Positions 18,750 to 28,666 of a stretch of 64,000 nucleotides of DNA are shown here, in pieces. Location of the stretch: the NCBI GenBank assembly GCA_002844335.1, contig CP019154.1, forward strand, positions 1,178,001 to 1,242,000, written 5' to 3'. The position numbers and the translations under genes are program-made. The stretch is from Haloarcula taiwanensis (lineage in GTDB: Archaea; Halobacteriota; Halobacteria; Halobacteriales; Haloarculaceae). The stretch's first letter is position 1; each line of letters starts with the position of its first letter. Below the pieces are notes generated by a model. That model saw only the letters and a program-made list of their open reading frames with translations. It ran no database searches and was not told the DNA's origin.

Positions 18750-20122
18750 GTGACGCTGAAACCCCACCAGAGACAGAGTTTGACCCGGTAGCACCGAATA
18801 CAGGCGAAGAGTTCGAACCAGTTGATGTCTTCCCCGACAGCGACGACTTCGACCTCCGTCCCGGCGCGGACTCCTGTTATAAATGCTCGACCTGCGACAC
18901 GAACTGCCCTGTCGCGGAGGTCGACGACGACTTCCCCGGCCCGAAGTTCCAGGGTCCCGAACAGTGGCGGCTCAAGCAGTCCGACGACGACTACACCGTC
19001 GACGACTCGGTGATGGACTGCTCGAACTGCATGCGCTGTGACAACGCCTGTCCGTCTGGCGTCCCGCTCAGCCAGATGCACAACACCGCTCGCGGGGAGT
19101 ATGTCAGCGAGCAGATGGACAAACTCTCCGTCGAGTACATCCGCAACCGCATTCTGGCGAACTACCGCACCTCCGCGTTCTTTGCGAGCAAGGTCCCGCG
19201 GTTGGCCAACTTCGCCATGAACTTCGGCCCGGCCCGCTGGGTCATGGAGAAGACACTTGGCGTCACCAGCGAGCGCGACTTCCCCGAGTTTGCACGGCAG
19301 ACCTTCCGCGAGTGGTGGGCCGACCGCGGCGGTCAGGCGGCCTCGCGTGAGAACGCGAGGGAAGCGCGCGAGCGCCGCGGACTCCCCGAGGACGCCGACA
19401 AGAAGGTCGCGTATTTCCACGGCTGTTACTCCAATTACAACACGCCGGAGGTCGGCAAGGCCATGGTCCGGGTGTACGAGGAGTTCGGCTACGAGGTCGT
19501 CGCGCCAGAACAGAAGTGCTCTGGGACGCCGATGTTCGCCAACGGGATGCTCGACGACGCCCGCCGCCACGCCGAGACCAACGTCTCGTCGATGTCAGAA
19601 CTCGTCGACGAGGGCTACCACGCCATCGCCTCCTGTACCTCCTGTTCGATGGCGCTCCGACAGGAGTACCCCGAACTGTTCGACATCGACGGCATCGACA
19701 AAGTGGCGGAGAACACGTTCGAAGCCGTCGAGTACCTCCGCATCCACGAGGACCTCAAGGGCGAAGTGCAGGCGGCTGACGTGGACGGCGAGCTGGCCGA
19801 AGAGTTCGCCTACCACGCCCCGTGTCACTCACGCAACCAGGGGCTTGATCGCCAGGCCGTCGAACTGTTCCGCGACCTCGACGGCGCTGAAGTTGAGGAC
19901 GTGGGCGACTCCTGTTCCGGCATCTCGGGAACCTACGGCTGGAAAGAGGAAAAATACGAGAAGTCGATGGAAATCGGCGAGGAGATGTTCGAGCACATGG
20001 AACACGCCGAAGGCGATACCGGTATGACCGAGTGCCCGACCTGTGCGATGCAGATGGAACACGGGAGCGGATACGAGATCCGCCACCCGCTCGAACTCCT
20101 TGAAGCCGCGCTGGTCGAGTAA
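18746..20122 (+). CDS. glpC: Glycerol-3-phosphate dehydrogenase subunit C, iron-sulfur protein
   Basis: A 458-residue electron-transfer subunit. Two ferredoxin-type clusters lie near the N-terminus: CYKCSTCDTNCP at about 44-55 and CSNCMRCDNACP at about 92-103. Two CCG domains follow, with FHGCYSNYNTPEVGKAM then CSGTPMF, and APCHSRNQG then DSCSGISGTYG. It probably passes electrons from GlpAB to menaquinone. The start codon overlaps the glpB stop. The operon seems to end here, since the next gene faces the other way and ends 8 bp after it. Confidence 0.94.
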   Translation: MSDAETPPETEFDPVAPNTGEEFEPVDVFPDSDDFDLRPGADSCYKCSTCDTNCPVAEVDDDFPGPKFQGPEQWRLKQSDDDYTVDDSVMDCSNCMRCDNACPSGVPLSQMHNTARGEYVSEQMDKLSVEYIRNRILANYRTSAFFASKVPRLANFAMNFGPARWVMEKTLGVTSERDFPEFARQTFREWWADRGGQAASRENAREARERRGLPEDADKKVAYFHGCYSNYNTPEVGKAMVRVYEEFGYEVVAPEQKCSGTPMFANGMLDDARRHAETNVSSMSELVDEGYHAIASCTSCSMALRQEYPELFDIDGIDKVAENTFEAVEYLRIHEDLKGEVQAADVDGELAEEFAYHAPCHSRNQGLDRQAVELFRDLDGAEVEDVGDSCSGISGTYGWKEEKYEKSMEIGEEMFEHMEHAEGDTGMTECPTCAMQMEHGSGYEIRHPLELLEAALVE

Positions 20123-20129
20123 GTACCTC

Positions 20130-20582
20130 CTACTCTTCGCCGCGGACGAACGTGACTGGGCACGGCGCGTTCAGCATGACTTCCTGTGCGGTGGAGCCGA
20201 AGACGGCCTTGCCGGTCGGCGAGCGCTTGCGGCCGCCGACGACGACGAGGTCCGACTCCGTCACCTCTGCGAGGCTGACGATCTGTTCGCCGTGGTTGCC
20301 CACGGCACCCCGGACCTGCGTCGACAGACCGGCGTCGTCGAACCGTGAGACAAGTTCCCGGACGGTTGTGTGGCGGTCGGCGACTTCGTCGGGGTTGGCT
20401 TCGCCGGTCGATTCGAATTCGAGCCTGTCGACAACGCCGTCGTACTGGTCGTCGGTGAATACGTGTGCAACGATGACCGTCGCGCCGGCCGGACTCGCGA
20501 TATCAAGCACGGCGTCAGCGAGTTCGTCGATTCGGTCGGCGTCGTTCGGTCCGACTGCGAGAAGAACGGTTTCGAGTGCCAT
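20130..20582 (-). CDS. UspA-family universal stress protein
   Basis: A 150-residue single USP domain. The ATP-binding type glycine motif is present near the end (VVVGGRKRSPTGKAVFGSTA, followed by NAPCPVTFVR). The start MALETVLLAVGPND is typical. It lies 97 bp downstream of the PEP carboxylase gene on the same strand and converges with glpC. Haloarchaeal genomes carry many such proteins; the specific role cannot be read. Confidence 0.9.
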   Translation of the reverse strand: MALETVLLAVGPNDADRIDELADAVLDIASPAGATVIVAHVFTDDQYDGVVDRLEFESTGEANPDEVADRHTTVRELVSRFDDAGLSTQVRGAVGNHGEQIVSLAEVTESDLVVVGGRKRSPTGKAVFGSTAQEVMLNAPCPVTFVRGEE

Positions 20583-20679
20583 ACCGGCTACTCCGGGGGC
20601 AGACGCCTAAATCCTTCGATGGGTACTACTTTCGTAGTAAGTTATTCCAGCTATGCCGCAGCCGGTGACGCTCAGTGGC

Positions 20680-23376
20680 TCACCCAGTGTTTTTCATTCC
20701 GGCCGCGATGCCCTGGACGGTCAGCCGCAGGGTCCGGCGCTCGGTTTCGGTCCGGTGGGACTGCTTGAGCAGGCGGACCTGCAACAGGTTCAGCGGGTCG
20801 ACGTACGGGTTCCGGCGCTCAAGGTTCTCCTTGAGCCAGTCCCGCGAGAGGAGCCCGTCCTGCCCAGTGATTTCGAGCACCTTCTCGACAGTGTCCTCGT
20901 ACTCCTCGACGATTCGCGGGTAGATACGCTCGCGGAGTTCGGGGTCGGCGAGGTCGGCGTACTCCTCGGCGATTCCGAGGTCGGTACGGGCGAGTGCCAG
21001 CGACGCGTTGTCGAGTTTCGTCCGGAAGAACGGCCAGTTCTCGTACATCTCCTGTAGCGTTTCCATATCGCCGCCGTTTTCTAGGTATGCGTCCAGCCCG
21101 GTCGAGATGGAGTACCAGCCGGGGATGATACAGCGGGCCTGCGTCCAGGAGAACACCCACGGGATGGCACGGAGGTCCTCGACGCTGCGGTCCTCGCTGC
21201 GGGAGGCCGGTCGCGAGCCCATGTTGAGGTTCTCGATGACGGTGATGGGCGTCGCCTGCTCGAAGAACTCGACGAAGCCGTCGGTCTCAAGCAGGTCCTG
21301 ATACTCGTCGCGGGCAGCATCGGCCGCCGTCTCCATTGCGTCCTCCCACTCGTCGGGGATCTCCTCGACCGGCTCCTCGATGGCGTTTTTCCGCGCCCGA
21401 ATCTGGGCGTTGAGCATCTGTTCGAGGTTGCGCTCGGCGATGTCGTGGTTGGCGTACTTCTCGGCGATGGCCTCGCCCTGCTCGGTGAACTTGATCTGGC
21501 CGGTCACCGTCTCGTTTGGCAGGGCCAGCATGGCGTCGTTCATCGGACCGCCACCGCGAGAGATAGAGCCGCCGCGGCCGTGGAACAGACGCATCTCCAC
21601 GTCGTAGTCGTCCGTGATGTCCGCCAGACGCTTCTGGTTGTTGTACAGCGACCAGTTGGCGGCGAGGAAGCCGTTCTCCTTGTTCGAGTCGGAGTAGCCC
21701 AGCATGATTTCTTGAATGTTGTCCCGGGCCTCCAGTGCCTGAGAGTAGGCTTCGTTCTCGAACAGCGTGCCCATGATGCGGCGCGCGCCCGAGAGGGCGT
21801 ACTCCGATTCCAGCAGCGGCACCACGTCGAACCCGCAGTAACCGGGCAAGTCGACGATGTCGACCTGGTCAGCGAGGAACAGAACTTCAAGCGCGTGGCT
21901 GGGCTCCTCACACCACGAAATGGCGTAGGTGTCGATAGCGTCGATGCCGAACTCGTTTTGCCAGTCGGCGGTGGCGCGGAATCGGTCGAGGACGCGGGTA
22001 GCATCCTCCGAGAGCCCCTCGGTGTCTTCCATGTCGATGACGGGGTTGTCCTGCAGAATCGCTTCGGTCAGGAACTCGACGCGCTCGTCCTCGTCCATCG
22101 CCGCGTAATCGATGCCTTGCCGGTCGACAGCCTCGGCGATGGCGTCGGTGTGCATCTTCCGGTGGTCGCGCAGATCGAGGCTAGCGAGGGTGAAGCCGAA
22201 TGTCTCGACTTTGCGGATCAGCGGGTCGACGTGAGCCTCTGCGATGACTTCGGCGTCGTTCTCCCGAAGACTGTCGGCGATGACGCGGAGGTCGGTCAGC
22301 AGTTCCTCCTCGTTCTCGTAGCCGCCCTGACGAACGTCGCTGACCCGGATGACGGATTCGCGCATCAGCCGGAGCTTCTGGCGGTAGGGCTCGTCCGGAT
22401 AGCGTTCCTCAGCCTCCGCGGCGATGCCGGGGAGCCTGGACTTGTGCCGGTCCAGTCGCTCGTTGAACAGCGCGTCGGTCGCGATGTTCGAGGCGTCCTG
22501 ACTGAGCACGCCGGAGAGTTCCTTGAGCTTGTTGCGGTACAGCGGCAGGACGGTATCGCGCTGGCGCTCTAGGGTCTCCTCGGTCACCTCGGTGGTGACA
22601 AACGGGTTGCCGTCACGGTCCGAGCCGGCCCACGAGCGGAACTCGTAGAGGGTGTCGATATCGATGTCCTCGTCGTACACGTCTTCGAGCGTGTGTTCGA
22701 GTTCGTCGTACACCTCGTCGATGACATCGAACAGGACGTTTTCGAGGTACCACTGCACGTTCAGTGCCTCGTCGGTGACCTCCGGCCGGCGGTCCCGTAC
22801 CTGCGGGGTCTGCCAGAGGCTTGTCACTTCGGCGTCGAGATCCCGCTCGATACGATTCTGTTCGCGTTCGGTGAGTCGCCGCTCGTCGAGTCGTTCGATG
22901 TCACGGGCCACTGACCGGAGCTTCGCCTTCACTGTCTTCCGGCGGGCTTCGGTCGGATGGGCCGTGAACGTCGGCTGGATGAGCACGTCTTCGAGGACCT
23001 GCTCGAACTCCTCCGGGTCCGCGCCGCGTTCGGCCAGGTCCCGGACGGCTTCCTCGACGCTGTCTGCCAGCACGCCTTCCTGACTGCCTTCTCGGATTTC
23101 CCGGACCCGTTCGCGTTCCTCGGCGAGATTGATAAGTTCGAAGTAGGTAGTAAACGCGCGTGCGACAATGTCCTGCGTCTCCGGATTCAGCCGGTTCAGT
23201 GCCCGGTGGACCTCGTCCCGCGTCTCGGCGTCCCCGCGCCGGTAGTCGATACACGAGTTCCGAATCGTTTCTACCGTTTCGAACGCTTCGGTCGAGGTCT
23301 GTGCCTCCAGCACTTCGCCCAGGAGCGCACCCAGCTCCCGTACGTCCTGGTTTATCTCTCTGGCGTGCAAAGTCAT
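20680..23376 (-). CDS. ppc: Phosphoenolpyruvate carboxylase (bacterial type)
   Basis: An 898-residue enzyme that makes oxaloacetate from PEP and bicarbonate to refill the TCA cycle. It carries the active-site His in FTAHPTEARRKT (about residue 140), the motif GYSDSNKENGFLAANW, the glycine loop FHGRGGSISRGGGP, and the C-terminal RNPYVDPLN...TGI-type ending (ends MKNTG). The length matches bacterial Ppc and not the short archaeal PpcA. Next to the glycerol genes it supplies C4 acids during growth on C3 compounds. The ATG at 23376 is followed at once by MTLHAREINQDVRELG, usual for haloarchaeal homologues. Confidence 0.95.
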   Translation of the reverse strand: MTLHAREINQDVRELGALLGEVLEAQTSTEAFETVETIRNSCIDYRRGDAETRDEVHRALNRLNPETQDIVARAFTTYFELINLAEERERVREIREGSQEGVLADSVEEAVRDLAERGADPEEFEQVLEDVLIQPTFTAHPTEARRKTVKAKLRSVARDIERLDERRLTEREQNRIERDLDAEVTSLWQTPQVRDRRPEVTDEALNVQWYLENVLFDVIDEVYDELEHTLEDVYDEDIDIDTLYEFRSWAGSDRDGNPFVTTEVTEETLERQRDTVLPLYRNKLKELSGVLSQDASNIATDALFNERLDRHKSRLPGIAAEAEERYPDEPYRQKLRLMRESVIRVSDVRQGGYENEEELLTDLRVIADSLRENDAEVIAEAHVDPLIRKVETFGFTLASLDLRDHRKMHTDAIAEAVDRQGIDYAAMDEDERVEFLTEAILQDNPVIDMEDTEGLSEDATRVLDRFRATADWQNEFGIDAIDTYAISWCEEPSHALEVLFLADQVDIVDLPGYCGFDVVPLLESEYALSGARRIMGTLFENEAYSQALEARDNIQEIMLGYSDSNKENGFLAANWSLYNNQKRLADITDDYDVEMRLFHGRGGSISRGGGPMNDAMLALPNETVTGQIKFTEQGEAIAEKYANHDIAERNLEQMLNAQIRARKNAIEEPVEEIPDEWEDAMETAADAARDEYQDLLETDGFVEFFEQATPITVIENLNMGSRPASRSEDRSVEDLRAIPWVFSWTQARCIIPGWYSISTGLDAYLENGGDMETLQEMYENWPFFRTKLDNASLALARTDLGIAEEYADLADPELRERIYPRIVEEYEDTVEKVLEITGQDGLLSRDWLKENLERRNPYVDPLNLLQVRLLKQSHRTETERRTLRLTVQGIAAGMKNTG

Positions 23377-23529
23377 ACCACTTCATCCAGAACCGAGCCC
23401 TAAAACACTATTGAAACGGTGTATCAGGGATAGACGTTCGTGAAGAACCCGTTTGCGGAAAACAGCTATTATTAATCGTGGGGTTCTTTACCGTATCACA
23501 CGAACCACATACGAGACAGTGGACTGCCA

Positions 23530-24234
23530 ATGATAGACATCGCTCTGGACATGGAGCAGTACGACTGCCCCTTCATCGACACGACGGCAGACCACAGTGT
23601 CGCCTTTGCAGCAGTACACTGGGACTTCGATCAGCGTGCGCGGGAGTTGGAGACGCGGATGGTTGTCGAAGCCGAGGACGCGGGGATACTCGATACGGGG
23701 CTTGACAGCTTGCAGGCTCACGAGAACATGAACGACTGTGTGCTGTTACGCCGCGAAGAAAACGCCGCGCACATCCGGACGACGATCGAAGAAACAGCGG
23801 CGATGCAGACCATCAGGGACAACGGCGGGTACATCACCGGCCCGTTCCATATCGAGGCGGGCAGCGAAACCTGGCACGTCGGCTTCGACCGCGGCCGGGA
23901 CGCCGACACGACGCTCTCGGAACTGGACCGCGACAACGAGTACGACGTGGTCGAACGCACGTCGACGACGCTCCCACAGCTTCAGGACCTTGTCCAGAAC
24001 GCCGGCGCGGCGATGACGCTCGTCGACGGCTGTCGGGACCTCTCGGACACCGAACGCGAGACGCTGGAGACCGCCGTCTCCGAGGGCTACTTCGAGTCGC
24101 CCCGGGACGCGACGCTGGGGTCGCTGGCCGAGGACTTCGGCGTGTCCAAACCCGCCGTCTCGAAGAATCTCCGACGCGGCGAGCGGAAGATGATCGAGCG
24201 CGTCGTCGACGCACTGGACGAGATCGAGGACTGA
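23530..24234 (+). CDS. HTH-10 (Bat-type) transcriptional regulator, paralogue 1
   Basis: A 234-residue regulator. Residues 1-160 form a sensor-like region that begins MEQYDCPFIDTT and includes GYITGPFHIEAGSETWHVGFD. The C-terminal HTH-10 domain (about 175-230) has LSDTERETLETAVSEGYF and the recognition part FGVSKPAVSKNLRRGERK. It is closely similar along its whole length to the protein at 56054-56758, and each stands beside a Liv-type transporter operon. It is probably the local regulator of the operon that begins at 24758, though a small membrane-protein gene on the other strand lies between. Confidence 0.88.
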   Translation: MIDIALDMEQYDCPFIDTTADHSVAFAAVHWDFDQRARELETRMVVEAEDAGILDTGLDSLQAHENMNDCVLLRREENAAHIRTTIEETAAMQTIRDNGGYITGPFHIEAGSETWHVGFDRGRDADTTLSELDRDNEYDVVERTSTTLPQLQDLVQNAGAAMTLVDGCRDLSDTERETLETAVSEGYFESPRDATLGSLAEDFGVSKPAVSKNLRRGERKMIERVVDALDEIED

Positions 24235-24242
24235 CACGGGAC

Positions 24243-24638
24243 TCACTGCCGCCGCTGTAACGCGACCAGTCCCAGCACGCCGATTCCGGTCCCGACGTTC
24301 AGTAGGACCGTCGGCCGGGAGAAGCCGACGCTCACCTCGACGGCAACCCACGCCAGGAGTGCCACGGCGACGCCGACGGCCGCCGGCCGTGCCCACCGGC
24401 GAGTCGCGTAGGCCCCGTAACAGACGACCGCGGCTGTCAGCCCGAACACCACGAACAGCACCAGGCCGGGGACGAGGAAGGTATCGAACGGCGTGTTGTC
24501 GAGCGGCCCCGGCGGTAGTCCGACGAGCGTGCCGGCGGGAGCGGTAAGCAGCGCCGCGCCCCCGACGAGCGCGCGAACCGAGAGCTGGCCCAGCAGGAGT
24601 ACCAGCAGCCAGCGCGACAGTTGCTCTCGTCCCGGCAT
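24243..24638 (-). CDS. Small four-helix membrane protein of unknown function
   Basis: A 131-residue protein with four hydrophobic segments: about 8-32, 47-68, 80-103 and 110-127. Short Arg-rich turns such as TRRWARPA suggest the positive-inside orientation. It converges with the HTH-10 gene, ending 8 bp from it, and is divergent from the binding-protein gene of the Liv operon. No family is recognised; codon use and the acidic, G+C-rich style agree with a real gene. Confidence 0.6.
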   Translation of the reverse strand: MPGREQLSRWLLVLLLGQLSVRALVGGAALLTAPAGTLVGLPPGPLDNTPFDTFLVPGLVLFVVFGLTAAVVCYGAYATRRWARPAAVGVAVALLAWVAVEVSVGFSRPTVLLNVGTGIGVLGLVALQRRQ

Positions 24639-24757
24639 CGATTGCGTTCCGTCCGCCCCACACTCGAAGGTTAGGGCCGCTGCAGGCCCGACGGCCCCGC
24701 CGCGTTAACATGTTAACTCAGGGCACTATGTGGCCGGCGAGTCTACAATTATTTGTT

Positions 24758-26170
24758 ATGCAGAATACGGCTACACGGAGGCGCGTTCTCGGCGCGCTCG
24801 GTGCCGGTGTTGTCGGACTCAGCGGCTGTGTCAGTGACGACTCATCCATGACTGAACAGGACGATTCGGACGGCGGTGCGACGGACAGCGGCACGAACGG
24901 TGAATCGGGCGGCAGTGGCTCGGCACAGACAGTTACCATCGGGGTGCTCCAGCCCCGAGCCGGCGACCTGAAGTACTACGGCGACCAGGCGCTGTGGGGC
25001 TTCCTCTCCGGGCTGGCGTACAAGGGCGGGACGGAACCGCCGACAGACGCCGGGAGCGGCGAAATAACGGTCACTGCTGATGACACGGAGTACCGGCTGC
25101 TGATACGGGACACGGAGTTCTCGGCGGACACGGCCCAGACGGCGGCGACGAACCTCGTCGAGAACGAGAGCGTGGACCTGCTCGCGGGCTGTACGTCCTC
25201 GGCGGCGGCCAGCCGGGTCGTCACGACGGTCGTCAATCAGGCACAGGTCCCCATCATGCTCGGGCCGGCGGCGTCGGCCGACATCACGTCTAACTCGGCT
25301 ACCTGTAGCGACCTCGTCTATCGGGCCAGCGAGAACACCGCGATGGACGCGCGATCGGGCGGGAAGTACGTCGCCAGAGAGACGGACGTATCGAGCGTCT
25401 ACCTGTTCGGCGCGGACTACAGCTTCGGCCGCGCAGTCGTCAACAACTACCGAGACGTGCTCGAAGCTGAGGGCGTCGACATCGTCGGTGAGCGCTTTGT
25501 CGAACAGGGCTACGCCGAGTGGGACGGTTTGCTGGACAACGCCGAGGAGGCCGGAGCTGAGGGGGTCGTCGGCGGCTTCACGGTCGCGACGCTCCCGGCG
25601 ATGTTCAATGCGTTCCTCTCGGGCGAGTATTCCTACCGCGTGTTCGGCGGGTTCGCAACCCGAATCACCAACAGCGTTGTCGGCGGGACGATGCAGAGCG
25701 TACTCGGCGAACCCCTGACCGAGGAGAAGATACGGAACTCACAGCTGGGGCCATTCACGACTCGCTACCACTGGAATCAGTACGACAATCCCATCAACGA
25801 CGCGTTCGTCGAGAGCTACACCGACGCTTACGGCGTCGTCCCGGACCTGTTCTCGGCGGGGACGTTCACGGGCGCGTCGGCGATTCATCAGGCCATTCAG
25901 GAGAGCGGGTCGACCGACGGTGCAGACATCGCCACTTCCCTGAAGGGGCTGACTGTCACCGACACGCCGAAAGGCGAGAACGGCTACACTTTCCAGTCGT
26001 ACAACAACCAGGCGCGGTCGGCGATGACCGTCGCGAACCCGATTCCGACGACCGACGAGTGGGCCGACAACTGGGGCGCAGCCATCATGCCCGGTGAACC
26101 GCTCGCCCGCATCAGCGACGACGAGACGACCATCCCGCAGGACAGCGATCAGATGGGCTGTTCACTGTAG
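24758..26170 (+). CDS. Solute-binding lipoprotein of Liv-type ABC transporter 1
   Basis: A 470-residue periplasmic-binding-protein fold I lipoprotein. I start it at the ATG at 24758, because it places a Tat signal at the N-terminus (TRRRVLGALGAGVVGLSGC, lipobox Cys about 26); upstream in-frame starts would bury this. After a Ser/Gly/Asp-rich linker comes VTIGVLQPRAGDLKYYGDQALWG. It captures the substrate outside the cell for the permease pair downstream. Members of this family bind branched-chain amino acids, urea, short amides or aromatic acids; the adjacent acyl-CoA ligase favours a carboxylic acid, by inference. It begins the operon 24758-32515. Confidence 0.86.
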   Translation: MQNTATRRRVLGALGAGVVGLSGCVSDDSSMTEQDDSDGGATDSGTNGESGGSGSAQTVTIGVLQPRAGDLKYYGDQALWGFLSGLAYKGGTEPPTDAGSGEITVTADDTEYRLLIRDTEFSADTAQTAATNLVENESVDLLAGCTSSAAASRVVTTVVNQAQVPIMLGPAASADITSNSATCSDLVYRASENTAMDARSGGKYVARETDVSSVYLFGADYSFGRAVVNNYRDVLEAEGVDIVGERFVEQGYAEWDGLLDNAEEAGAEGVVGGFTVATLPAMFNAFLSGEYSYRVFGGFATRITNSVVGGTMQSVLGEPLTEEKIRNSQLGPFTTRYHWNQYDNPINDAFVESYTDAYGVVPDLFSAGTFTGASAIHQAIQESGSTDGADIATSLKGLTVTDTPKGENGYTFQSYNNQARSAMTVANPIPTTDEWADNWGAAIMPGEPLARISDDETTIPQDSDQMGCSL

Positions 26171-26172
26171 GT

Positions 26173-26985
26173 ATGCTCAGAACACAGGGACTGACCAGAG
26201 AGTTCGGGGGACTCACTGCCGTCGACAGCGTCGACTTCGAACTCGACACCGAACTCTGCTCGCTCATCGGTCCGAACGGGGCCGGGAAGACGACGTTCTT
26301 CAATCTGCTGACCGGGACCCTCTCGCCCACTGAGGGGACGGTCGAACTCCAGCGTGACGGACGGTGGGAAAACATCACCGACGCGTCACCCCACGAGACA
26401 GCCAGCAAGGGCCTCCACCGCTCCTATCAGGTGACGAATGTCTTCCCCAACAGCACGGTCTTGGAGAACGTCCGGGTCGCCGAACAGGCCCACAGCGACG
26501 ACGCCACGACGTTCTGGCGTAACGTCGACCACTACGACGAGTTCACCGAGCGCGCCCACGAGCTTCTCGACCGGGTGGGGCTCGCCCGCCGGGCGCAAGA
26601 TATCGCGAGCACGCTGAGCCACGGCGCGAAGCGCAAGCTCGAAGTCGCCATCGCGCTGGCCGGCGACCCCGCGGTCCTCCTGCTCGACGAGCCAAACGCC
26701 GGCGTCTCCTCGGAGAGCGTCGACGAAATCCGGGACCTCATCGAAGCAGTGGCGGAGGACTACCCGGTCCTGCTGGTCGAGCACAATATGGACATCGTGA
26801 TGGGGGTCTCCGACCGCGTTGTCGTCCTGCATCAGGGCGCGGTCATCGCAGACGGACCGCCAGCAGAGGTACAGGCTAACCCCGACGTACAGTCGGCGTA
26901 TCTCGGCGGCTACGAACCGGGGAGTCTGAATGATGAGTCGACAGCGGCCGAGTCAGACCCGGACTCGGGGGAGGGGACGGCGTGA
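26173..26985 (+). CDS. livG: ABC transporter ATP-binding protein, LivG type
   Basis: A 270-residue ATPase. Walker A is GPNGAGKTTF, the signature region is STLSHGAKRKLEVAIALAG (an SHGAKR variant as in LivG/UrtD), Walker B is VLLLDEPNAG, and the switch is VEHNMD. A 25-residue acidic tail (TAAESDPDSGEGTA) follows the domain. It starts 3 bp after the binding-protein stop and overlaps the next gene by GTGA. It energises import through the LivH/LivM pair. Confidence 0.93.
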   Translation: MLRTQGLTREFGGLTAVDSVDFELDTELCSLIGPNGAGKTTFFNLLTGTLSPTEGTVELQRDGRWENITDASPHETASKGLHRSYQVTNVFPNSTVLENVRVAEQAHSDDATTFWRNVDHYDEFTERAHELLDRVGLARRAQDIASTLSHGAKRKLEVAIALAGDPAVLLLDEPNAGVSSESVDEIRDLIEAVAEDYPVLLVEHNMDIVMGVSDRVVVLHQGAVIADGPPAEVQANPDVQSAYLGGYEPGSLNDESTAAESDPDSGEGTA

Positions 26986-27680
26986 GCCTGCTCGAACTCG
27001 CCGGCGTCCAGACCTACTACGGCGACAGCCACATCCTCGAAGGCGTCGACCTCTCGGTCGAGGAGGGAGAGGTGGTCGCGCTCGCCGGCCGTAACGGCGT
27101 CGGCAAGACCACCACGCTCCGGACGGTTCTGCAGTTGACGCCGCCCCGCGAGGGGTCGATTACCTTCCGGGACGAGTCGCTGGTCGGCCTGGAGACCCAC
27201 GAGGTCGCCGGCCGCGGCCTCGGCTGGATTCCGGAGGACCGCCGGATATTCGGTCAGCTCACGGTCGAGGAAAACCTCCGTGCAGCGATACCGGACCCGG
27301 ACGACGTGGGCGACGGCCTCCGGCTGGCCTTCGACTCGTTCCCCATCCTCGAAGAGCGACGCGGTCAGGACGCCGGCACGCTGTCGGGCGGGCAACAGCA
27401 GATGCTCGCCATCGCCCGCGGGCTGGTCGGCGACAACGACCTCCTGCTGGTCGACGAGCCGAGCGAGGGGCTGGCCCCCCAAATCGTCACGGACGTGGCC
27501 GAGGCGCTGTCGACGGCGAGCGAGGACGTGACGATGTTGCTGGTCGAGCAGAACCTCCCGCTGGCGCTGGACCTGGCCGACCGGTTCTACATCCTCGACA
27601 AAGGACGGGTCGTCGACGACGGCGAGACAGCGGCGGTCACGGCCGACGACGAACGGTTCAGGAGGTATCTGTCGGCATGA
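26982..27680 (+). CDS. livF: ABC transporter ATP-binding protein, LivF type
   Basis: A 232-residue ATPase. Walker A is GRNGVGKTTT, the signature is LSGGQQQMLAIARGL, Walker B is LLLVDEPSEGLAP, and LLVEQNLPLAL is the usual LivF switch region. It begins with GTG, which overlaps the livG stop (GTGA), and ends in an ATGA overlap with the permease gene. It pairs with LivG as the heterodimeric motor. Confidence 0.93.
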   Translation: MSLLELAGVQTYYGDSHILEGVDLSVEEGEVVALAGRNGVGKTTTLRTVLQLTPPREGSITFRDESLVGLETHEVAGRGLGWIPEDRRIFGQLTVEENLRAAIPDPDDVGDGLRLAFDSFPILEERRGQDAGTLSGGQQQMLAIARGLVGDNDLLLVDEPSEGLAPQIVTDVAEALSTASEDVTMLLVEQNLPLALDLADRFYILDKGRVVDDGETAAVTADDERFRRYLSA

Positions 27681-28666
27681 TACTGGAAGCTCTCGCGGAG
27701 TTTCTGACGCTGGGCGAACTCGGCGGCGTCATCGTCAACGGTCTCGCCAAGTCGGCGCTGTACGTCATGATCGCAAGCGGCCTCACACTCATCTTCGGCC
27801 TGATGGGCGTGTTGAACTTCGCCCACGGCTCGCTGACGATGGTCGGGGCGTACCTCGGCGGCCTCCTGATGGTGGTGACGGTCACCGGCGGGACAGCGCC
27901 GCTGACTCGCCTCGGCCTGTTCTTCGTCGCCATCGTCGTCGCCTTCGCCCTGCTGACGGCGCTCGGCGGGGCCATCGAGACGACCATCATCCGGCCGCTG
28001 TACGACCGCCCGCCGATATACCAGATTCTGCTGACGTTCGGCCTGACGCTTGTCATCGAGGAGCTGACCCGCATCGTGCTGGGGGTCTACGGCCTCCAGC
28101 CGCTGTCTGACTGGCAGGCCGCGCTGGCGACCAAGCCGCAGTTCCTCCGGGAACCGGTCGCTCTCGGTCCCGTCAGCGCCGGCTGGATGTCGCTGTTCCA
28201 GATACTCCTGGGGGCGATTACCGTCGTCGGCATCTGGGCGTTCCTCACGCGGACCCGCTACGGCCTGTACATCCGGGCCGGGAGCGAGGACGCGGAGATG
28301 GCGGCGGCGCTGGGCATCGACGTGCGCCAGGTGTTCACTGTCGTGTTCGCGCTGGGTATCGGCCTGGCCGGCGCGGCCGGAACGCTCCTGATGTGGGACC
28401 CGACGTGGGGCGCGAGTGTGCCGCTTGCGGCCGAGACGCTGCTGCCCGCGTTCATCGTCGTCATCGTCGGCGGCCTCGGCACGTTTCGGGGCACCGTCGT
28501 GGCCGCCCTCGTAGTGGGGATGGCCGACGCGGTGACGACCTGGTGGTTCCAGAACGTCATCGAGTTCACCGGCCTGCCGGAACTGGTGCTGTTCCTCGTG
28601 CTCGTGGTGACGCTCATCGTCCGCCCGCAGGGCCTGTTCGGCGTCGAGGAGGTGGGGGGCCATTAG
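27677..28666 (+). CDS. livH: ABC transporter permease, LivH type
   Basis: A 329-residue membrane protein with about eight helices. Family segments include GLTLIFGLMGVLNFAHGSL near residue 35, MAAALGIDVRQVFTVVFALG near 210, and the C-terminal FIVVIVGGLGTFRGTVVAALVVG. It forms the translocation pore with LivM. The end overlaps the livM start; GGAGGTGG just before its stop codon is the probable ribosome binding site of livM. Confidence 0.93.
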   Translation: MILEALAEFLTLGELGGVIVNGLAKSALYVMIASGLTLIFGLMGVLNFAHGSLTMVGAYLGGLLMVVTVTGGTAPLTRLGLFFVAIVVAFALLTALGGAIETTIIRPLYDRPPIYQILLTFGLTLVIEELTRIVLGVYGLQPLSDWQAALATKPQFLREPVALGPVSAGWMSLFQILLGAITVVGIWAFLTRTRYGLYIRAGSEDAEMAAALGIDVRQVFTVVFALGIGLAGAAGTLLMWDPTWGASVPLAAETLLPAFIVVIVGGLGTFRGTVVAALVVGMADAVTTWWFQNVIEFTGLPELVLFLVLVVTLIVRPQGLFGVEEVGGH